This document shows positions 6,549 through 14,449 of a DNA stretch of 54,594 nucleotides, piece after piece. Below the pieces are notes generated by a model. It was not told the DNA's origin and did not search any database. It saw nothing but the letters and a program-made list of their open reading frames with translations. A program made the position numbers and the translations under genes. The stretch spans positions 1-54,594 of the forward strand of contig DATJCX010000064.1 in NCBI GenBank assembly GCA_035497735.1. The letters are read 5' to 3'. The DNA is from Brumimicrobium sp035497735. Its GTDB lineage: Bacteria; Bacteroidota; Bacteroidia; Flavobacteriales_D; Crocinitomicaceae. Each line of letters begins with the position of its first letter. Position 1 is the first letter of the stretch.

Positions 6549-9368
6549 TTATCTAGATAAGTATAAATCTCGCTCATTGAAAATCTTAATAAAGAAAGGA
6601 TCTCTTAAATCTTTAATAAAGTGAATTGCTTCACCCGTGGATTTCATTTCTGGTCCTAACTCTTTCTTTACTTCAGGGAATTTACTGTAAGAGAATACTG
6701 GAATTTTAATCGCATATCCTTCCTTACGTGGATTGAATTTAAAGTCTGTTACTTTATTCGCTCCTAACATTACCTTCGTTGCATAGTTTACATACGGCTC
6801 ATTGTACGCTTTCGCAATAAATGGAACAGTACGTGATGCTCTTGGGTTGGCTTCAATCACAAAAACCTTCTCGTCTTTAATTACGAACTGAATGTTGATC
6901 AAACCTACCGTTTTTAAAGCAACTGCAATCTTTCTTGTAATGTCTTCAATTTGCTGAATCACAAAGTCTCCTAAGTTGTAAGGAGGCAACACAGCGTATG
7001 AGTCACCCGAGTGAATACCCGCCGGCTCGATGTGCTGCATTATTCCAATGATGTAAACATTCTCACCGTCACAAATCGCATCAGCCTCTGCCTCGATAGC
7101 TCCTCCTAAGAATCTATCCAACAAAATCTGGTTGTTTGGTAACTCGTTTAAAATATCTACAACGTGGTGCTCTAAGTCTTCCTTATTAAGAACAATTTTC
7201 ATTTTCTGACCTCCTAATACATAAGAAGGACGAACTAAAATTGGGAATCCTAACTCATCCGCTAATTCCAACGCTTGTTCTGCATCTTCAACAACACCAA
7301 ACTCTGGGTAAGGAACGTTGTTTTGCTTTAACAATTCAGAAAAACGTCCTCTATCTTCAGCTAAATCCACCGCATCGTAACTTGTACCGATGATTTTGAT
7401 TCCATGACGCTCTAATTTCTCTGCCAACTTCAATGCAGTTTGTCCACCTAACTGAACAATCACTCCATCTGGTTTTTCATGCTGAATAATATCGTAAATA
7501 TGTTCCCAGAATACCGGCTCAAAGTATAATTTATCCGCCGTGTTAAAGTCTGTAGAAACCGTTTCAGGATTACAGTTAATCATGATCGTTTCGTACCCTA
7601 ACTCTTTGGCTGCATAAACACCGTGAACACAAGAGTAGTCGAATTCAATTCCTTGACCAATTCTATTTGGACCTGAACCTAAAATCACAATTTTCTTCTT
7701 GTCGCTAACGATACTCTCGTTTTCTTCTTCGTATGTTGAATAGTAATAAGGAGTGAATGCTGGATATTCTGCCGCTACTGAGTCAACTGACTTGAAAACA
7801 CGGTTAACACCCAATTCTTCTCTTCTTGTTCTAACTTCAGATTCTAAGCTACGAACTAAGTGACCAATTTGACGGTCAGCATATCCTTTTTGCTTAGCTT
7901 CTAATAAAAGTTCTTTTGGAAGATCTTCTAATCTATATTTTTCAATTTCCCTTTCTACCTTAATTAAGTCTTCGATTTGACTTAAATACCACTTGTCAAT
8001 CTTCGTTTTCTCTTGGATTGTTCTAAATGGAATTCCTAATTTCATTGCATCATAGATATGGAATAATCTGTCCCAACTTGGGAATTCAAGACTTTCTAAG
8101 ATTTTACTTTGGTCAGTTATTTCTTTTCCGTCTGCTCCGAGTCCATTTCTACCAATCTCTAATGATTGACATGCTTTTTGAAGTGCTTCTTGGAAGTTAC
8201 GTCCAATTCCCATCACCTCTCCTACAGCCTTCATTTGAAGCCCTAGTTTTGTATCTGCTCCTGGGAATTTAGAAAAGTTCCAACGTGGAATCTTCACAAT
8301 TACATAGTCTAACGCTGGTTCGAAGAACGCTGAAGTAGCATTTGTAATTTGATTCGTCAATTCATCTAAAGTATAACCTAAGGCTAATTTCGAAGCGATT
8401 TTAGCAATTGGATAACCTGTTGCTTTAGATGCTAAGGCGGATGAACGTGAAACACGTGGGTTAATTTCAATTGTTACGATATCCTCTCTTTCGTCTGGAG
8501 AAACTGCAAACTGAACGTTGCATCCTCCTGTGAAATTTCCGATTGAACGAACCATCAAAATAGCCATGTCTCTCATGCGCTGATAAGTTGCGTCTGAAAG
8601 TGTCATCGCTGGTGCTACCGTAATTGAATCTCCGGTGTGAACACCCATCGGGTCGAAGTTTTCAATTGCACAAACAACCATCACGTTGTCATTCGCATCT
8701 CTCAACAATTCAAGTTCGTATTCTTTCCAACCCATTAGAGCCTTGTCAATCATTACTTCGTGAATTGGAGAAGCGTGTAAACCTCTATCTAGTAATTTAT
8801 CGAAATCTGATTCATTATATACAATTCCCGCTCCTGCTCCTCCTAATGTGAAAGAAGAACGAATACAAACAGGGAATCCAAATTCTTGTGAAACTTTTTT
8901 ACCTTCTAAGAAAGATTTTGCAGTTTGTTGTGGTGGAACCGGAATTCCAATTTTCTCCATTAACTCACGGAAATCTTCTCTGTCCTCCGTTACGTTGATA
9001 GCTGCAATGTCAACTCCAATCATCTGAACATTGTTGTCTTCCCAGATTCCAAGTGCTTCACACTCCAACGCAAGATTCAGCGCGGTTTGTCCTCCCATCG
9101 TTGGCAATACTGCATCGATGTTTGGGTGTTCTGCTAGTATTTCTCTAATACTTTCTGGTGTCAATGGCTTTAGATAAATGTTATCCGCCATTACTGGGTC
9201 AGTCATTATCGTTGCTGGATTTGAATTAATCAGCGTAACTTCGATTCCTTCTTCTCTCAAAGATGTTGCGGCTTGAGAGCCTGAATAATCGAATTCACAC
9301 GCTTGACCAATAACAATAGGTCCACTTCCGATAATTAGTACTGATTTAATGTTCTCGTTTCTAGGCAT
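6549..9368 (-). CDS. carB: Carbamoyl-phosphate synthase large subunit
   Basis: CarB makes carbamoyl phosphate from bicarbonate, ammonia (from CarA) and two ATP, feeding pyrimidine and arginine synthesis in the cytoplasm. The 939 residues hold the internally duplicated layout: a first half opening SVLIIGSGPIVIGQACEFDY with its ATP-grasp domain, and a second opening IVILGSGPNRIGQGIEFDYS (from about residue 560) with PAGIHSGDSYAVLPPY. The protein stops soon after the second ATP-grasp domain (FIKIFNERDLYLSR). It lacks the roughly 130-residue MGS-like allosteric domain that carries UMP/ornithine control in the 1073-residue E. coli enzyme; shortened CarB is, as I recall, usual in Flavobacteria. No carA is nearby. 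Confidence 0.96.
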   Translation of the reverse strand: MPRNENIKSVLIIGSGPIVIGQACEFDYSGSQAATSLREEGIEVTLINSNPATIMTDPVMADNIYLKPLTPESIREILAEHPNIDAVLPTMGGQTALNLALECEALGIWEDNNVQMIGVDIAAINVTEDREDFRELMEKIGIPVPPQQTAKSFLEGKKVSQEFGFPVCIRSSFTLGGAGAGIVYNESDFDKLLDRGLHASPIHEVMIDKALMGWKEYELELLRDANDNVMVVCAIENFDPMGVHTGDSITVAPAMTLSDATYQRMRDMAILMVRSIGNFTGGCNVQFAVSPDEREDIVTIEINPRVSRSSALASKATGYPIAKIASKLALGYTLDELTNQITNATSAFFEPALDYVIVKIPRWNFSKFPGADTKLGLQMKAVGEVMGIGRNFQEALQKACQSLEIGRNGLGADGKEITDQSKILESLEFPSWDRLFHIYDAMKLGIPFRTIQEKTKIDKWYLSQIEDLIKVEREIEKYRLEDLPKELLLEAKQKGYADRQIGHLVRSLESEVRTRREELGVNRVFKSVDSVAAEYPAFTPYYYSTYEEENESIVSDKKKIVILGSGPNRIGQGIEFDYSCVHGVYAAKELGYETIMINCNPETVSTDFNTADKLYFEPVFWEHIYDIIQHEKPDGVIVQLGGQTALKLAEKLERHGIKIIGTSYDAVDLAEDRGRFSELLKQNNVPYPEFGVVEDAEQALELADELGFPILVRPSYVLGGQKMKIVLNKEDLEHHVVDILNELPNNQILLDRFLGGAIEAEADAICDGENVYIIGIMQHIEPAGIHSGDSYAVLPPYNLGDFVIQQIEDITRKIAVALKTVGLINIQFVIKDEKVFVIEANPRASRTVPFIAKAYNEPYVNYATKVMLGANKVTDFKFNPRKEGYAIKIPVFSYSKFPEVKKELGPEMKSTGEAIHFIKDLRDPFFIKIFNERDLYLSR

Positions 9369-9418
9369 TCCAATTTTTTCTTTTTGCTTTCAGAATAAAA
9401 GCTTGTTCAAATTGTCTG

Positions 9419-9426
9419 CAAATTTA
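9419..9426 (-). promoter_or_regulatory. carB promoter -7 element
   Basis: The minus strand reads TAAATTTG, matching the Bacteroidota -7 consensus TAnnTTTG, about 50 bp upstream of the carB start. A clear -33 TTTG is not obvious. Confidence 0.5.
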
Positions 9427-9519
9427 ACGCATTTTTACTATTTTTATAAACACTCCTACGTTTTTTATAACTTATTTTGTAATTCATCTTAAAAAGGTGA
9501 TTAAAATAAGAGAGGAATC

Positions 9520-10377
9520 GTGAAAGAAAGTTTGAATGAAAATCTGAATGAGCATGTGAAAATCGTAACGCTAAATGACTATCAATTAGCCTACGAAGTA
9601 TATGGTAGCGGAAAAACTACAATTCTTTGTTTTCATGGGAACTCAAGAAGTGCTGAAGACTTTAAATTCTTAGAAAGAAGCGATAGGAAAATCATCTCAA
9701 TTCATCTATTTCTTCATCAATATTCCACCTTTGATATGAAGCGAATTGATGACGGATCTGTTCAATTAAAACATGTTGAAAAACTGTTGAGAAATATTTT
9801 AAAAAATGAAAAAGTAAACGATTTTCACTGGATTGCGTATTCCCAAGGTGGTTTGTTTACTTTAAGTCTATTTTCACTCTTCGCAGAACAGGTTAAGAGT
9901 CTCTATTTAATTGCACCTGACGGAATGAATAATGATAGTTTTTATAGCCGATCACCACACAGGAAATGGGCCAACATATTATTCAAGCGTTGGACAGAAA
10001 AGCCAAAGGAATTAATGCGAATTGTAAAGTTCTTAATAAAAGTTAGAATTCTCGACCCTAAGATGCTTGAATTTATGAAGTTCTATACGGACGACCCGAA
10101 ACTTTTCAAAATGGCTTATAATACCTGGAAAGGATTTAGAAATATTCGTCCAGACTATGAACTGATTAAAAGCACATTTGAAAAATACCCGAAAATTCGT
10201 TTTCACTTATTTATTGGAGAATTTGATAGAATTATCACGGTGAAGACTTCTAAAATGTTTTTAAAGAACATTGGGAAAAGTGAAGCTTTGGTAACAATTC
10301 CATACGGGCACAATGTATTTAAGCCAGAGATAGAAAAAGAGTTATACTATCATTTAAAATTCGAAGAAAACAACTAA
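9520..10377 (+). CDS. Alpha/beta hydrolase fold protein
   Basis: This 285-residue cytoplasmic protein has an alpha/beta hydrolase fold. The oxyanion-region motif is LCFHGNSRS (37-45). The nucleophile elbow is AYSQGG with Ser108, the acid is probably Asp236 in GEFDRI, and the base is His264 in PYGHNVF. The central lid region (about 140-215) is basic and rich in aromatic residues. The substrate cannot be predicted; esterases, lipases and thioesterases all have this plan. The start is GTG at 9520 behind the purine-rich GAGAGGAATC, which can serve as ribosome binding site. It diverges from carB and is followed by a promoter for rpsF, so it seems to be a single-gene unit. Confidence 0.82.
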   Translation: MKESLNENLNEHVKIVTLNDYQLAYEVYGSGKTTILCFHGNSRSAEDFKFLERSDRKIISIHLFLHQYSTFDMKRIDDGSVQLKHVEKLLRNILKNEKVNDFHWIAYSQGGLFTLSLFSLFAEQVKSLYLIAPDGMNNDSFYSRSPHRKWANILFKRWTEKPKELMRIVKFLIKVRILDPKMLEFMKFYTDDPKLFKMAYNTWKGFRNIRPDYELIKSTFEKYPKIRFHLFIGEFDRIITVKTSKMFLKNIGKSEALVTIPYGHNVFKPEIEKELYYHLKFEENN

Positions 10378-10455
10378 CTTTACAGCACTATAAAGTGTGT
10401 ATCCTACTATATATACTAGAAAAGTGAAAATTGTGTCAACTTTTCAATACTATTT

Positions 10456-10486
10456 TATTGAATTATAGAAATATTGTATATCTTTG
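10456..10486 (+). promoter_or_regulatory. Promoter of the rpsF-rpsR-rplI operon
   Basis: TATCTTTG (10479-10486) matches the Bacteroidota -7 element, and TTATTG (10455-10460) lies 18 bp upstream as a -33 candidate. The rpsF ATG is 26 bp downstream. Confidence 0.65.
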
Positions 10487-10511
10487 CCCTCCAAATTAAA
10501 ATTTATAACAA

Positions 10512-10868
10512 ATGAACAATTACGAAACTGTTTTCATTTTAACTCCCGTTTTGTCTGAAGAACAGGCAAAGGAAGCAGTAAAAAAGTACGAGGCTGATAT
10601 CGCTGCAATGGGCGGTAAGATAGTACATCAAGAAGCTTGGGGCTTAAAAAAATTAGCTTACCCTATCCAAAAGAAATCAACAGGGTTTTACTTCCTTTTA
10701 CAAATTGAAGGTGAAGGAAAAATCGTTGCTGACATGGAACTTGCATTCAAGCGTGACGAACGAATCATGCGTTTCTTAACTATGAGAATGGACAGAGACC
10801 ATTTAGCATATGCTGAGAAAAGAAGAGCAAAAATGAGTGGTAAGTCAGTTGAAAAAGCTGAAAATTAA
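10512..10868 (+). CDS. rpsF: 30S ribosomal protein S6
   Basis: S6 binds the 30S platform next to S18. The 118 residues open MNNYETVFILTPVLSEEQ and contain AWGLKKLAYPIQKKSTGFYF, the typical S6 core, followed by the DERIMRFL strand and a short charged tail. It is first of three genes in the order rpsF-rpsR-rplI, without the ssb or priB often found between in other phyla. The stop is 26 bp from rpsR. In other bacteria the S6:S18 complex can bind its own leader; I see no clear structure for that here. Confidence 0.96.
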   Translation: MNNYETVFILTPVLSEEQAKEAVKKYEADIAAMGGKIVHQEAWGLKKLAYPIQKKSTGFYFLLQIEGEGKIVADMELAFKRDERIMRFLTMRMDRDHLAYAEKRRAKMSGKSVEKAEN

Positions 10869-10894
10869 TTAAGAACCCAAAAAATTAAATTATT

Positions 10895-11155
10895 ATGGCA
10901 CAAGATGTAAGATATTTATCACCGATTAAAATCGACATTAAAGCAGCAAAATACTGTCGTTTCCAAAAGAGTGGTATTAAGTTCGTAGATTACAAAGATC
11001 CAGATTTCTTATTGAAATTATTAAACGACCAAGGTAAAATCTTACCTACTCGTATTACTGGAACTTCAGTAAAATACCAAAAGAAAGTAAACAAAGCTAT
11101 TAAACGTGCACGTCACTTAGCTATTTTACCATATTTAGCAGACGGTTTAAGATAG
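10895..11155 (+). CDS. rpsR: 30S ribosomal protein S18
   Basis: S18 pairs with S6 on the 30S platform. This 86-residue protein has the conserved block FVDYKDPDFLLKLLNDQGKI and the basic C-terminal helix KKVNKAIKRARHLAILPYLAD. The N-terminus has one Cys (YCRF), as usual for S18. The gene sits between rpsF and rplI with short gaps, and the length is normal. Confidence 0.96.
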   Translation: MAQDVRYLSPIKIDIKAAKYCRFQKSGIKFVDYKDPDFLLKLLNDQGKILPTRITGTSVKYQKKVNKAIKRARHLAILPYLADGLR

Positions 11156-11188
11156 GCCTAATTTATTAACAGATTAAAAAAAATCATT

Positions 11189-11635
11189 ATGGAAGTAATA
11201 TTAAAGAAAAATGTTGATAAACTAGGATACAAAGACGATATCGTTTTAGTGAAGCCTGGTTACGCTAGAAACTTTCTTATCCCTCAAGGATATGCAGTTT
11301 TGGTTACAAAATCAACAAGAAAAGCACACGAAGAAGTTTTAAGACAACGTGCGCATAAAGAAGTTAAGATTCAAGAAGAAGCTCAAGAAATAGCAACTAA
11401 GATTGAAGCATTATCTATTAAGTTAGGTGCTAAAGTTGGAGAGAACGGACGTATTTTCGGTTCTGTTAACACAATCCAATTAGCTGATGCTTTAAAAGCT
11501 GAAGGAGTAGAAGTAGATAGAAAATCTCTTAAAATCATTGAAGAGCCAATTAAAGAAATTGGAACTTACAATGCTAAAGCTAACCTTCACAAAGAAATCA
11601 CTGTTGAATTCAGTTTTGAAGTTATTGAGGAATAA
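11189..11635 (+). CDS. rplI: 50S ribosomal protein L9
   Basis: L9 binds 23S rRNA near the L1 stalk and helps keep the reading frame. The N-terminal domain shows MEVILKKNVDKLGYKDDIVL and VKPGYARNFLIPQGYAV, the L9 signature. It is followed by the long connecting helix (about 45-80) and the C-terminal domain with GRIFGSVNT. The length of 148 is standard. It is the last gene of the operon, followed by a strong bidirectional terminator shared with the convergent DoxX gene. Confidence 0.97.
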   Translation: MEVILKKNVDKLGYKDDIVLVKPGYARNFLIPQGYAVLVTKSTRKAHEEVLRQRAHKEVKIQEEAQEIATKIEALSIKLGAKVGENGRIFGSVNTIQLADALKAEGVEVDRKSLKIIEEPIKEIGTYNAKANLHKEITVEFSFEVIEE

Positions 11636-11654
11636 TATATTCTTTATAGATACT

Positions 11655-11688
11655 AAAAAAGCTTCGCAAATGCGAAGCTTTTTTTTTA
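11655..11688. terminator. Bidirectional terminator between rplI and DoxX gene
   Basis: AAAAAAGCTTCGCA and TGCGAAGCTTTTTT form a strong stem with an AA loop and T-runs on both strands, placed between two convergent genes. Confidence 0.88.
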
Positions 11689-11700
11689 CCCTTACTTTTC

Positions 11701-12108
11701 TTATTTCAATCTTGGATCAATAGCATACTTTCCTGCTCCTGTAAAGAACAATGCGATAAAAGCTGATAAATACAAGAAGGACATTTCATATTTCCCAAAT
11801 GCTTGTCCGCTGTGGAAAGCGAAAACAGCCACTAACATCGCAATGATTAATGGAATCAAAGCTAGTCGAGTGTAAATGCCCAAGATAAGCATAATGGAAC
11901 CTACCACTTCTGCAAATATCACCAAGTAGAAAGAGAAAGTTACACCTAATCCTATTGGATCGGCAAACTGAATTTCTCCCCCTTTCATCAATGTTTGAAG
12001 TTTTGGCAATCCGTGACCATAAAACATAGAGAATCCAAAAATGGCTCTAAATATCAAGAGTCCAATGTCCCTTCCATGCTTCCATTCCTTTGTAAGACTT
12101 TTAATCAT
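11701..12108 (-). CDS. DoxX family membrane protein
   Basis: This 135-residue integral membrane protein has four predicted helices (around 18-38, 58-78, 83-103 and 108-128). It carries the DoxX signature GLLIFRAIFGFSMFYGHGLPKL near the N-terminus and LGIYTRLALIPLIIAM in the middle. DoxX proteins are widespread; some act with thiosulfate or quinone redox enzymes, but for most the substrate is unknown. Nothing nearby suggests a specific partner. It ends at the bidirectional terminator that also serves rplI. Confidence 0.85.
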   Translation of the reverse strand: MIKSLTKEWKHGRDIGLLIFRAIFGFSMFYGHGLPKLQTLMKGGEIQFADPIGLGVTFSFYLVIFAEVVGSIMLILGIYTRLALIPLIIAMLVAVFAFHSGQAFGKYEMSFLYLSAFIALFFTGAGKYAIDPRLK

Positions 12109-12260
12109 AATTTAATTTTAAATTTAATACCTGTTTTTTTTACCTGTCCTATAGCAATGCTCTACACAGCTACATTTTCACATCTAAGATAACAAAACTT
12201 ATAATTTCACAAACAATTCAAATAAGAAATTGTTAGAACTAGAATAAAGAAGAGAAGTAA

Positions 12261-12280
12261 CTCCTAAGAATCAGTAGGAG
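12261..12280. promoter_or_regulatory. Inverted repeat just upstream of the 12308 gene promoter
   Basis: CTCCTA-AGAATCAG-TAGGAG sits immediately before the -7 element TAAATTTG (12285-12292), where the -33 region should lie. It could be an operator or a chance hairpin. Confidence 0.35.
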
Positions 12281-12284
12281 TTAT

Positions 12285-12292
12285 TAAATTTG
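12285..12292 (+). promoter_or_regulatory. Promoter -7 element of the 12308 gene
   Basis: TAAATTTG matches TAnnTTTG and lies 15 bp before the ATG, so the transcript leader would be short. Confidence 0.5.
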
Positions 12293-12307
12293 TAAAAAAA
12301 TTAGAAA

Positions 12308-12868
12308 ATGGGATCAGCAGAAAGAGAGATTGAACGTCAAAGAAAAGTGAAAGTAATATTAAAGGATATTGCTTCAGGAGAAGTTAAAAAGATGGTCAAT
12401 GGAATAAAGTCACTAAAAGTTAGTGGAGATGATTCATCTATTATCGGCGTGGCAGAAGCATGGCTGAATAATAAACACGATGTAGTAGAAAAAGAATTCC
12501 TTTCTTTCTTTGGTGATATTAAAACAAGCACGAGTTCTGATATTATAATGGACATCATCAATGACCAGAAATATGCAAAAATTCAAGTTGCGCTACTTTC
12601 TACCATTTGGAATAGCTCTGTGGATTATTCAAAACATTTACAAAACTTTGTTTCCTTGGCACTGAAGAGTGATTTCCTAACAGCTTTTGAATGTTTAACG
12701 ATTATTGAAAACCTAGAAGGACCTTTTGATGAAAATGAAGTTATGGAGTCAGACTTGCTATTAATAGAATTTGCTAAATCTCAAAAAGAGAATAAAACAG
12801 AAGACGATCAGAAATTGCACTTGATTCAAGAAATTGGAAATCTTATCAATTCCATGAAAATGCAGTAA
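12308..12868 (+). CDS. Conserved-looking alpha-helical hypothetical protein
   Basis: I do not recognise this 186-residue protein. It has no signal peptide or membrane segment and looks almost entirely helical, with short helical pairs that resemble HEAT-type repeats (for example IQVALLSTIWNSSVDYSKHL and FLTAFECLTIIENLEG). It is acidic in the C-terminal third. It has its own promoter and is a monocistronic unit opposite the deoxynucleoside kinase gene. A scaffold or protein-protein interaction role would fit the fold, but nothing shows this directly. Confidence 0.7.
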   Translation: MGSAEREIERQRKVKVILKDIASGEVKKMVNGIKSLKVSGDDSSIIGVAEAWLNNKHDVVEKEFLSFFGDIKTSTSSDIIMDIINDQKYAKIQVALLSTIWNSSVDYSKHLQNFVSLALKSDFLTAFECLTIIENLEGPFDENEVMESDLLLIEFAKSQKENKTEDDQKLHLIQEIGNLINSMKMQ

Positions 12869-12874
12869 AAAAAA

Positions 12875-12911
12875 AAGGATAGTTCGAAATTTAATATTCT
12901 GAACTATCCTT
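12875..12911 (-). terminator. Terminator of the deoxynucleoside kinase gene
   Basis: AAGGATAGTTC pairs with GAACTATCCTT. On the minus strand the stem runs into at least eight Ts. It lies between convergent genes and may also slow plus-strand transcription. Confidence 0.75.
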
Positions 12912-12937
12912 AAATATATCCTACTCGTTTTATTAAA

Positions 12938-13552
12938 CTAAAACAATCCGTTAATCTGTGCTTCTATAGAAGAAATGATCTTTCCCAAATCTTCTGGATC
13001 TTCGTGATAGTTGTTATTGTCAACATCCACAATTAGTAAATTACCTTTGTCGTAAGTGCTAATCCAAGCCTCATAGCGCTCATTTAAACGCTTCAAATAG
13101 TCAAGTCTTATAGATTCTTCATATTCACGTCCTCTTTGCTGAATTTGCTTAACAAGCGTCGGAACACTCGCTCTCAAATAGATCAATAAATCTGGCGGTG
13201 AAACAAATGAATCCATCAAGTTAAACAAAGAGAAATAATTCTCAAAATCACGTGTTGTCATCAAGCCCATTGAATGTAAGTTGGGCGCAAAAATATATGC
13301 ATCTTCATAAATCGTTCTATCTTGAATAACCGTTTTATCCATTTCCTGAATATCCTGGATTTGTGTAAAACGACTGTTCAAATAGTACACTTGAAGGTTA
13401 AATGACCAACGCTGCATATCTTCATAAAAGTCATTCAAATACGGATTCTGAGAGACATCCTCGTAATAAGTTTGCCAATCAAAATGTTTTGCCAACAATT
13501 CTGTTAGCGTTGTTTTACCTGACCCAATATTTCCAGCTACTGCGATATGCAT
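12938..13552 (-). CDS. Deoxynucleoside kinase
   Basis: This 204-residue enzyme of the dNK/dGK-dCK family phosphorylates deoxynucleosides with ATP for salvage. The P-loop is AVAGNIGSGKTT (4-15), Glu31 in YYEDV is the likely catalytic base, and QDRTIYED (77-84) is the family's DRS/ERS-like motif. Arg-rich lid residues appear in QIQQRGREYE. The length is typical. Which deoxynucleoside is preferred cannot be told. It is monocistronic, ending in a strong hairpin; the next gene on the strand is 57 bp upstream. Confidence 0.9.
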   Translation of the reverse strand: MHIAVAGNIGSGKTTLTELLAKHFDWQTYYEDVSQNPYLNDFYEDMQRWSFNLQVYYLNSRFTQIQDIQEMDKTVIQDRTIYEDAYIFAPNLHSMGLMTTRDFENYFSLFNLMDSFVSPPDLLIYLRASVPTLVKQIQQRGREYEESIRLDYLKRLNERYEAWISTYDKGNLLIVDVDNNNYHEDPEDLGKIISSIEAQINGLF

Positions 13553-13609
13553 AATTTCATGATTTAATACAAATGACTAAAATAATAAATTTGTTGGTAT
13601 CCAATCCAA

Positions 13610-14425
13610 TTACGGCTCATGAATTAGTGAATATTTCTTAATTCCATGTTTATCCATAAAATAGACATTGTTACCATAAATTCTAAAATCTTGAATTCCT
13701 TCATAAGGCAATTCAATACGTATTCGATTATCTTCTCCGCGTTCAATACGAATGATCTCTTTATCTGTTAGAATATAAATGTACTTTTCTGTAGATGATA
13801 CTTGGAGCGCTAATTTATTCGAATGATAGCGAATTAAGCTTCCGTAATAATCAAAGATAAAAACGCCGCTTCCTTTGTAAAAAAGTATCAATTGATTGAG
13901 GCTTTCTCTAATAAAGGTTGGCTCGGCTTGTTGCGTTATTCCTGCTAGATTACTAATCTCCAACTGTTTTTGTGAAGCTTTCACTCCCTCAAATCGAAGC
14001 AAGCGAGAATTCAATTCATCATACACCCAGAAGCGGTTTGACAAATCGGAATAGCAAACATGCGAAGCATAATCAATTTCCAAATCTGATAAATCTATTT
14101 TTCCTTCTTGAAAAGACAAGGTATTATCTACGATACCCAACATTTGTTGACTAGCAGAAAATACCAGTGTTTTTAAAGAATGTCTCGCATCTACCTCCGT
14201 TATCGAACCAAAACTTTTATCGCTTTGTGTGAATAGTAATTTAAAATCAGCATTTAGTAATTGTAAATTATATTTACTCGCAACAACTATTTCTTCAAGT
14301 GGATTGATATCCCAAGCAGTGATGTTTTTCTCATTGTATTCAAGCAGTTTATTCCACGAATACTTTTGACCACTAGCAATAAGTGACCAAAATATCAAAG
14401 CGATAAATAAAATGAATTTCTGCAT
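13610..14425 (-). CDS. Secreted hypothetical protein, possible beta-propeller
   Basis: The protein (271 residues from the preferred ATG at 14425; another ATG lies three codons upstream) has a signal peptide MQKFILFIALIFWSLIASGQ cut near SGQ. The mature part consists of repeated beta-strand blocks with hydrophobic-polar alternation (LEEIVVASKYNLQLLNADF, NRFWVYDELNSRLLRFEG, EKYIYILTDKEIIRIERG), which looks like a small beta-propeller of YWTD or NHL type. No catalytic motif is visible. It follows the GH3-type synthetase gene by 24 bp on the same strand and may be co-transcribed. The location would be periplasm or outer membrane. Confidence 0.65.
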   Translation of the reverse strand: MQKFILFIALIFWSLIASGQKYSWNKLLEYNEKNITAWDINPLEEIVVASKYNLQLLNADFKLLFTQSDKSFGSITEVDARHSLKTLVFSASQQMLGIVDNTLSFQEGKIDLSDLEIDYASHVCYSDLSNRFWVYDELNSRLLRFEGVKASQKQLEISNLAGITQQAEPTFIRESLNQLILFYKGSGVFIFDYYGSLIRYHSNKLALQVSSTEKYIYILTDKEIIRIERGEDNRIRIELPYEGIQDFRIYGNNVYFMDKHGIKKYSLIHEP

Positions 14426-14449
14426 ACAATACAATTATCAAAAACAGTG

